Assembly (NCBI GenBank): GCA_963920635.1
Contig: OY987298.1
Span: 111,652,035-111,716,034 of the forward strand
From: Pseudeuparius sepicola
Lineage: Eukaryota > Arthropoda > Insecta > Coleoptera > Anthribidae
Length of the DNA stretch: 64,000 bases
Reading direction: 5' to 3'
Under the pieces are notes generated by a model. It searched no databases. It was not told the origin of the DNA and was given only the letters and a program-made list of their open reading frames with translations. Below, in pieces: positions 57,385-64,000 of the stretch. Position numbers and translations under genes: made by a program. Numbering within the stretch: position 1 is the stretch's first letter; each line of letters opens with the position of its first letter.

Positions 57385-59600
57385 GATTCCCCCTCTGATT
57401 TATAAATAAGTATGTTTTAACTGCAACTGTTGGCTAGACCTCGTTATTAAAATATAGTTTTAGTTCTATCACAATTTTAAGTGTTCTGATTGACATTATA
57501 CTATTCCTGTCGTACCCCAACAATGCTGTGTGCCTAATTAAGGAAGCAATATTACAAAAATGTGCCACACGTTTCGGTATTTTTTTTGCCAAATATTTAT
57601 TTAAAATATAATAAAGCAGTATAAGTTATTGCTAGAAAAAAGATAAAATAGCCAACACTGCAGGTAGGTCGTCCACAAAATATGTTACCTACTCTACCTT
57701 TACTTAGATTACTATCAAATAAGTAACTAAAAAGGATAAGAAGCTAACAGGGAAGAATTATCAGGGAAAGAATTACAGTAAGCAATAATTGGAACCTCTG
57801 CTTTAGCGAACTTTTTGCAGAGATAACATCCTTCGAAAGATTTCAACTATGCATAAAAAATCACTTATAAACGAGTTAGTAACTTTTAAGGACCAATTTA
57901 GTCCAGTAAAGTTCGGCTTCCAAATAAACGAAATTTATGTGAACAACCGACGGCGAATATTTATATGCTAGCAACAATTTTTGATAACAATTCAAGGAAA
58001 TTCCGAATAGTTTGTCGGATAATATCTCTGTATCCTTGGATGTAAGATATTGGTGCAATATTTTAACTATAATTTTCATGAAAATGATATGTGCCTCTGA
58101 AAATTTCTAGGTACATTTATGGTGGAGTGAAAAAGGCGTAATTTTTTTTTGTTTCAGATTTGTAATAGTTATAAAAAGTTGCTTGGTTCTGTTGTCTTAA
58201 AAAAAAACTTTTGCTATTTAACATAAAAAATAACTTGAGGGTCCGCTGAGCCTTTAAAAAGTCAAATTTTAGGGGGAAAAGTTAAAAATTTTAAGGCCGT
58301 GGCGAACCCTCTAAATGATCGATCGCAGTTACCATTTTTTATAGTAGTATTTACTAACCTTAGTATAATTTTTACAATTCATAACATTTACATGCAAAGA
58401 ATGCAACTATATAAAAATTAAAAAAAGTTGCAATTTTGAACGTCTCTTCTAACATTAGTGGCTCTTGCGGATCCACTAAATATAAAGGGATTGACACAAA
58501 AATTGGTATGGATAATATGTGATCCTATAAAGAAAACTTTTAGGTACGTAGGACTGGAAATACAACAACTAGAGGTGCAACATCGATATGTTAAAAAAAT
58601 GTTTAATAATAGGGTGGGCATCGAAATTTTTGCCATCCTGTATATTAATAAACTGCTGTATTTGGAAAATATTGAAACGTCCTGTAGTTGTATTTGCATC
58701 ATTATATATAATAGACGGATTATTAGATAAACTTGAATCAACAAAGACAAGTGAAATTTTATTCTTTTGTGGGTTACTTTCCATTTGGTATATTTACCGA
58801 ATACTTAAGAATGAACATTCGGTTATAAAAGGAATACTTACCATATTTATTTGAATGACCTAAATATGCCGATGTAAAATGATGTACAAAACCCACAAAC
58901 AGAAAATATCAGTTTTCAAATTGTTGATTCTGTGTTTGTATATTTCTGATCTCTCCTATTATTGTTCTGGTTTTGACAGAGTATAATTATTGCGCTAATA
59001 GATAGGAGCTTAACCACTTTTGAGTAGACACGAACTCTTTGATTTAATTGTCTAATATATCGTTGTGTCCACTTTCCATAACAGCGACTGTATCTGCTGG
59101 CCACTAAGTTTATACTGTACACGCGCACTCCTTATACGCCCGAGCAACTCATTGTAAGAGCGCGAACGTCCGCAGGCGACCGACCCACCTAAAATATGGT
59201 CCCATTTCGTCCCTTGGGGGAAACCCAGCAGAGTGCCGACTTACTAATGCGTAGCAGGGGGCCGCCCAGTTTCATATACATATAAATTATGCGGCGGCAC
59301 ACAACGCCAAGCAATTAGGTATGCATTTGGCTGGCTGGAAGAGCGACAACGGTGGTAAATAAGTAAGCCTGAGTGACAGCTCAAAACCGGAAAAACATTT
59401 TGGACACATTTTTGAGGGTGTAGGTGTAGCACTATGAATAAAGAACCCCAGGAAGGAGCAAATTTGGGCTTTACGGTGGACCGGTCCAGTCTCTGCATAT
59501 GGCTGCATGCCGTTTCCGGTTTACAAAATTACTTACCGATGGAATGTTATCCCCCAAACATTTTGTTCTGGTAGTCACGGAATAGCCGCAGGCTGCACAG
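57385..59600. other. Non-coding, nothing firmly recognised
   Basis: The frames at 58418-58854 overlap in four reading frames and are not credible. A GGGTCCGCTGAG... block near 58240-58310 looks MITE-like. About 59130-59520 is GC-richer with no conserved frame. Confidence 0.35.
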
Positions 59601-59639
59601 CTAACCATAATAGATCTCCAAAAAGTACTTATCGAAGAA

Positions 59640-59925
59640 CTACACAAATATAATAATATAAAAAAAGCCCAAAAATCAAAGTAGGCCTAGACTTTCGAAA
59701 TTTCGCAAACCTACTCAGTTCTTCATTCTGAACAAGTTTCCTTATTAACATTTTGTCGTAAAACCTACAGAAAGGGCACTTTATACGTGATTTTTCGAAA
59801 GTAAAATTACGTCACAAATTAGTTTAAAACCAAGCAGGGCTGATCCCCAGAAGCTCCAATTTCAACTCGAAATTTTTTTGTCATTTACACCCCACGTGCA
59901 CTCAATCCGTAGACACACTGTAGTT
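59640..59925 (-). repeat. Diverged inverted relative of the MITE at 59957
   Basis: The right end reads GACACACTGTA, and inward blocks ('GTCATTTACACC', 'CAACTCGAAATTTTTTTG', 'GGGCACTTTATACGTG', 'AAGTAGGCCTAGAC') are recognisable, diverged forms of the MITE arm. It faces the intact MITE across a 31-bp spacer. Confidence 0.5.
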
Positions 59926-59967
59926 CTGATGATGGCATTATGCCGAAACGCGTAAATACAGTGTGTC
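59912..59967 (+). ncRNA. Second hammerhead-like motif (weaker)
   Basis: The core CTGATGA (59926-59932) and GAAA (59945-59948) flank stem II GGCA/TGCC with a 3-nt loop. The T at 59933 is unpaired next to the core, a deviation from consensus. Stem III is the palindrome ACGCGT, giving two pairs and a 2-nt loop, and the cleavage triplet is GTA (predicted cut after 59954). Stem I pairs GACACACTGTAGTT (59912-59925) with AATACAGTGTGTC (59955-59967) with one bulge. Part of stem I is made of MITE termini, so the pairing could be a by-product of two facing MITEs. Confidence 0.35.
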
Positions 59968-60836
59968 CCAGGATAAGTGAAACGAGAGATGTAAAAGACC
60001 AAAAATTTTCGAGTTCGAATTTGGCCATTTGGGATCCAGGCCTACTTGCCGCTTGCCTAGAAAATAATTTTCACCATCTTTTTAATTTTGAAAATTAAAG
60101 TAGACCCTGACAGGAACGATTTATTTATTTTCTGTGTAGGTTAAGTGCCCTTTCTCGGCAAGATATCGAAAATTTTCATTACAAAAGGTTGCTTATAATT
60201 GAAAATCATGTCCTTATGCTAATTTTCAAAATAATTGGCCTACTTTGATTTTCGTCCATTTTATTTCCTATAGGCAGGTGAAATACACTTGTCGTTTAAA
60301 ATATCGAAAAATTTCATTAGAAAAAGTTGCTTATAATTGAAAACTATGACCCTGTGTCAATTTTCAAAATAATTGGCCTACTTTGATTTATTATTATTTT
60401 ATTTATTATTTCAAATAAATCATAGTAGGCCGATTGAGTCCAAATTTCGCAGTCTTGCATACTTTTTTTATTCTGAATAACTTAATCTAATGAAATTTTT
60501 CGATATTTTAAACAAGGTAGTTCACGTACTTATAGGAAATAAAGTGGACAAAAATCAAAGTAGGCCAATTATTTTGAAAATTGGCATAGGGACATAATTT
60601 CCAATTCTAAGCAACTTTTTCTAATGAAATTTTTCGATATCTTCTCGAGAAAGGGCACTTAACGTGCACAGAAAATAAATAAATCGTTCCTGTCAGGGCC
60701 TACTTTATTTTTCAAAATTAAAAATATGGTGAAATATATTTTCTAGGCAAGCCGGCCTGGACCCCAAATGACCTTTTACCCCCCAAATTTTTCGTCTTTT
60801 ACACCTCTCGTTTCACTTATCCTAGGACACACTGTA
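59957..60836. mobile_element. Palindromic MITE, 880 bp, TA ends
   Basis: The ends TACAGTGTGTCCCAGGATAA and its near-perfect complement start and finish with TA. The arms (about 59957-60260 and 60560-60836) share 'GAAACGAGAG', 'CCTGTCAGG', 'GAAAGGGCACTTA' and 'AATTGGCCTACTTTGATTTT'. The inner part (about 60260-60560) holds a second, inner repeat of the arm ('ATATCGAAAAATTTCATTAG'), so the arm motif occurs about four times. Confidence 0.8.
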
Positions 60837-60839
60837 TGC

Positions 60840-61360
60840 GTTTTGGAAAATAAACTAATGTAAGATTGTGGTCGATTCCCAGGATTATTATTACTAAATA
60901 ACGAATGTTACGACCAGGATAATTAGAAGAATTAATAAAAAAATAAAGAAATCAAAATATTTCTGCTTTTATTTGGGTACTACTTCAAACTTAAAATTAA
61001 ATTATTTTCTTTTATCATTCAGTAAGTATCTAATTACAATTATAACGCACAAGGCCCCTGTTATTTTTTTATTTTTCGGATTTAAAAATCGGCGGGCAGT
61101 TTTATTTCTGTAGGTATTATTTATAAATAATGATATGCTGTTCTGGAGTATATAGCCCCCCGGTGCAGGGGCCTTTGGCTTAGCCTTTGATACAGAGCCC
61201 ACTCAAAGCTATCTACGCCACTGTGTGGACTTTATTGAATATTTACCAAACTAATTGGGATGTTTAGGTAACTCATATTTGGTAAACGTAACAACAGCAT
61301 GGATTAGCATAAAACCTGTCAATATCGAACAACCAGTGGCGGAGAAGTGGGTAAATAGGA
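60840..61360. other. Non-coding, nothing recognised
   Basis: No gene. A minus-strand 66-codon frame (61002-61202) is AT-driven. Confidence 0.35.
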
Positions 61361-61364
61361 GGAT

Positions 61365-62040
61365 TCATGCAAAAGCAGACATGTCCATTTTTAAGAAAAA
61401 TCGATAATTTCCAAATTTATACTCTGGTACGATTTCTAGGGATTGCCTTATTGAGATTCTCGCAAAACCAGACAGATTCACAGTTATTTTTCATTTAAAC
61501 CTACAGAGTTAAATCAAAACAAGACATATCCAAAAGAAAATTAAAACTAACCAAATAAAACAAATCACATTACCTATACTTGTGTTTCTAAAGTTAACAA
61601 TTTTATTTCAAAACACAATTTTCATGGGTTTATGTTTCTTGTTTTGCCGAATAGATTGCGCCATTAATCGGCTGTTCTTTTAGTCTGCGGATAAGTGGCA
61701 AACGAAACAAGACTTGTGTTTGGCTGTACTTTAACTGTTTTTGAGGCATTTTACGTGTAATAACGGAAACTACAGTTGGCAGTATTAACGTAGGTAGTAG
61801 AAAGAAAAATCCAATACGAGATCAGAAAATTATCATGCAAAAAAAGATATATCCATTTTTTTGTCAAATACATTATCTTCCAGAAATATGTTTTTGTAAA
61901 TATATTTCTTTGATATATTGGTGCGGTCCTTTTATACAGATCTGTTTAAACCACATTTTCATCCGACTTTTGACAATCACTATTTGCTGTTTTTCTCAAG
62001 TTTCTAAAAAATGGACATGTCTGATTTTGCATGAACCCTT
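61365..62040. mobile_element. Foldback element, about 0.68 kb
   Basis: The outer words GATTCATGCAAAAGCAGACA then TGTCCATTTTTAAG at the left are complementary to the right end (AAAAAATGGACATGTCTGAT then TTTGCATGAACCC). The motif recurs inside, at about 61831 (CATGCAAAAAAAGATAT) and about 61520 (ACAAGACATATCCAAAAG). The internal frames are shadows. Confidence 0.65.
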
Positions 62041-62189
62041 CTCAATTAATTGTAGTACTAATTACCACGTCTCTGCCAATGTTTGTTCAAGATGTTTGAT
62101 ATTAACAGGTTTTATGCTAACCGATGACATTATAACGTGTACCAAATATGACTTAAATACCTTAACTAGTTTGGTAAATATTCGATAAA

Positions 62190-63030
62190 GTCCTCATATT
62201 TGTTAAAATGTTAACACCCTGTAACTTTTCTATGAAGCCTTAAAAAGATATAGTTTATACGAAAAAGTGCGGTTATTTTTTGAAGATATAATACCTGTTA
62301 AAATTCTACTACAAAAAAATTCACCCTGTATAGGTTTAGATGTTGATGTTATATAAAAAATTACGCCTATTAATTATGCAGAAACTACGTCTTAAACAAA
62401 TATGTTTTCAGGCTTATTAAATTTCTGCAAACTTCAACTTCTCAATTACACCAGACTCTACATAAGTAGTATCTACTATCGCTTTACAACTTCTCACAGA
62501 AAAGCAACTCTTTGCTGAAATAGAAGACCTTCTCCTGTAAAAAAAGTGTAGTTTTTTTTATATTTCACTAATGCCTCACTAACATTAGTTAAAAACACTT
62601 CCATTGTCTGAGTAAGCGACAAGGCTCCATCAAGAAAGTACTTTGCAAGCCACATTTCCTCGTTGGACCTTAAACCCAAAATTATGATATCCTACTGGTT
62701 TAAAATTAATGGCACAATTTATAAAACCTCTACTAGTTTCACACATCCGTATCTACCGTAACCATTCTCATTTACTTTGTTTGCTTCATTGGATAAAGCC
62801 AATCACTTCCACCCCTTCTCGTCGAGCGATTTTGCCCACAAGCAATCCGGGCCGTCCTATCTTAATCCGTTCGAAAGTTATGCAATAAATTAAAATACTT
62901 ATTATTTTTTATTTTAAGGTAACAGTTAACAGGTAATTCCATAACAATTATTATGTTAAAAATGACTATAATCAAATATTACAGTATTACAATAATAAGG
63001 CTTCCGGAATTAATATCGAAAGGGTCGCGG
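62190..63030. other. Non-coding, nothing recognised
   Basis: Two CACCCTGTA ends lie at about 62215 and 62327. No gene. Confidence 0.4.
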
Positions 63031-63034
63031 AATT

Positions 63035-63182
63035 TTGTTCGAAAACGTCTGTCCGAAAAATCATTTGTTCAAAAAACATCTATTCGAAAAAACATCTGTT
63101 CGAAAAACATCTGTTCGAAAAATATTTGTTCGATAAAACATTTGTTCGAAAAACCATTTGTTCGAAATAACATTTGTTTAAT
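63035..63182 (+). repeat. Minisatellite, about 18-bp unit, about 8 copies
   Basis: The unit 'CATTTGTTCGAAAAA' with small variants repeats from 63035 (for example CATCTGTTCGAAAAA twice at about 63098-63130). The repetitive SKNICSKNIC translation is an artefact. Confidence 0.9.
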
Positions 63183-63221
63183 TTAATAAGAAATATTTCC
63201 TTATCTATTTTCCGCAAAATA

Positions 63222-63345
63222 TACAGGGTGTCTCAAAAAACTGTGACTAACTTGCGGTCCAAATATACAGGGTGTCTAAAAGTCTTTTTAGACGCACCCT
63301 GTATATTTGTGTGTCAAAAACTGTGACTCTCACTTGCGGGGCCAA
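63222..63345. repeat. Head-to-head MITE ends
   Basis: 'TACAGGGTGTCT' occurs at about 63224 and 63267 and inverted ('ACGCACCCTGTATATTT') at about 63293. Flanking 'ACTGTGACT' and 'ACTTGCGG' words repeat on each side. A short palindrome, GTCTAAAAGTCTTTTTAGAC, lies between. Confidence 0.75.
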
Positions 63346-63497
63346 ACCTACTCTGACGGATTCCAAAGAAGCTACAAATCGAGAAGCCTCTTATTCAAGC
63401 AATGTTGCAGTACATATTGTGCTGCCAGACCGCGTTCTTACGGCCAGGCATTCACATTGTCGGAAAGGATCCCAACTTTTCAAAGATATGTAATATT

Positions 63498-63535
63498 ATT
63501 GGAGTATTGTGAGGGTGACAATTATTATTATTATA
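63498..63535 (-). repeat. (AAT)n-ended repeat, terminal fragment
   Basis: 'TGGAGTATTGTGAGGGTG' followed by an ATT run matches the family terminus on the minus strand. Confidence 0.6.
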
Positions 63536-63937
63536 GTAACAGTTTCTCAGTTTGCTTTCTTCATTTCCCTGAAATCTTAAAATAGCCCATTTTGTTTTCT
63601 AAAGCGTGAATATACTTGTCTTGCAAACTACTATCTATAATTATTACTATAATTTGGCATTTGTCTTCGATGGCAACCTATAACCCAACGAGTAATCCCT
63701 CACAAAAAAGGCTCAGTTCTGAACGAACGGTTGGAGCAAACATATTAGCATGTATACTTCATTGGAATCAGAAAAATGCGTGTTTCATTTAAAAAGCATA
63801 AGTTATGCCTGCCACGGCTTTCTGGAACACACTATAGAGTCACAAAAAACTTTGTATTAATATCTAAAACTTTTGTAAAAAAACTTTTCTTCTAACCTCA
63901 AAAATTAGTTCATCAATTTATAGTGAGCCACCCTGTA
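63535..63937. mobile_element. Partial copy of the 24-26 kb foldback transposon (one arm)
   Basis: It matches the right arm of 24263-26264 throughout: 'TAATTATTACTATAATTTGG', 'AGTAATCCCTCACAAAAAAG', 'GCTCAGTTCTGAACGAA', 'GTAAAAAAACTTTTCTTC' and the end GCCACCCTGTA at 63937. The second arm is absent. It may be a solo arm or end-truncated. Confidence 0.8.
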
Positions 63938-64000
63938 CATTGAAACTGGGTGTAAGAATCGTATCTTTCGATATTTTTTCCATTCGATATTTTTCCTTTC

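Noticed and set aside
58418..58854. Cluster of four overlapping frames on both strands
   Set aside because: Mutually overlapping, AT-driven, no domain or codon signal that favours one.
63053..63182. Possible CRISPR-like array
   Set aside because: Units of about 18 bp repeat without unique spacers, in a eukaryotic context. It is a minisatellite.

Overview
The window is AT-rich, intron-scale insect-type genomic DNA with no complete host gene that I can recognise. The evidence for an arthropod is an errantivirus-like (Ty3/gypsy with env) retroelement, many foldback MITEs whose ends read TACAGGGTG, FLYWCH/MULE, hAT, IS630/Tc1-mariner and jockey-type LINE relics, and (AT)n, (AAT)n and TAGGTA-type microsatellites. 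The order of insect cannot be fixed from this sequence. Almost every supportable feature is a mobile element or its debris. The host may contribute only short candidate first exons or promoters, near 1037, 22135 and 57277.

Layout. 0-9 kb holds foldback elements (2942-3558, 6340-7147), a possible solo LTR (5356-5615) and a SINE-like fragment. 8.8-11.1 kb holds an (AT)n-bearing repeat and two head-to-head satellite arrays (about 117-bp units, 4+4 and 2+2 copies). 12.2-13.7 kb holds a MULE/FLYWCH relic and a second, inverted copy of the (AT)n repeat. 14.6-18 kb holds three copies of one (AAT)n-ended repeat, one of them split by a 1467-bp hAT element with a perfect 8-bp target duplication. 24.26-26.26 kb is a 2-kb foldback transposon that still carries the tail of an IS630/Tc1-mariner-type transposase. 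28.6-29.6 kb holds two more palindromic elements.

33.43-40.21 kb is the centrepiece: a 6.8-kb errantivirus-like provirus with 197-bp LTRs that differ at one base. It has TATA and poly(A) signals, PBS, intact gag, a -1 frameshift site, pol (protease, RT, RNase H, integrase), env and a polypurine tract. The first AUG of the leader sits just upstream of a consensus splice donor. If joined to an acceptor near the end of pol, it continues in frame into env. Unspliced, it gives a nine-codon uORF whose stop codon lies inside the donor. pol and env carry several breaks although the LTRs are nearly identical.

41.3-64 kb holds another copy of the (AAT)n repeat, a strong hammerhead-ribozyme candidate (42607-42676, minus strand), a second hAT with an 8-bp target duplication and a MITE nested inside it (43.2-44.8 kb), large palindromes (46.0-46.8, 47.2-49.1, 59.96-60.84 kb), a 156-bp MITE, a LINE reverse-transcriptase relic (52.7-53.7 kb), a weaker hammerhead candidate (59912-59967), a minisatellite (63.0-63.2 kb) and a second copy of the 24-26 kb foldback family at the right edge.
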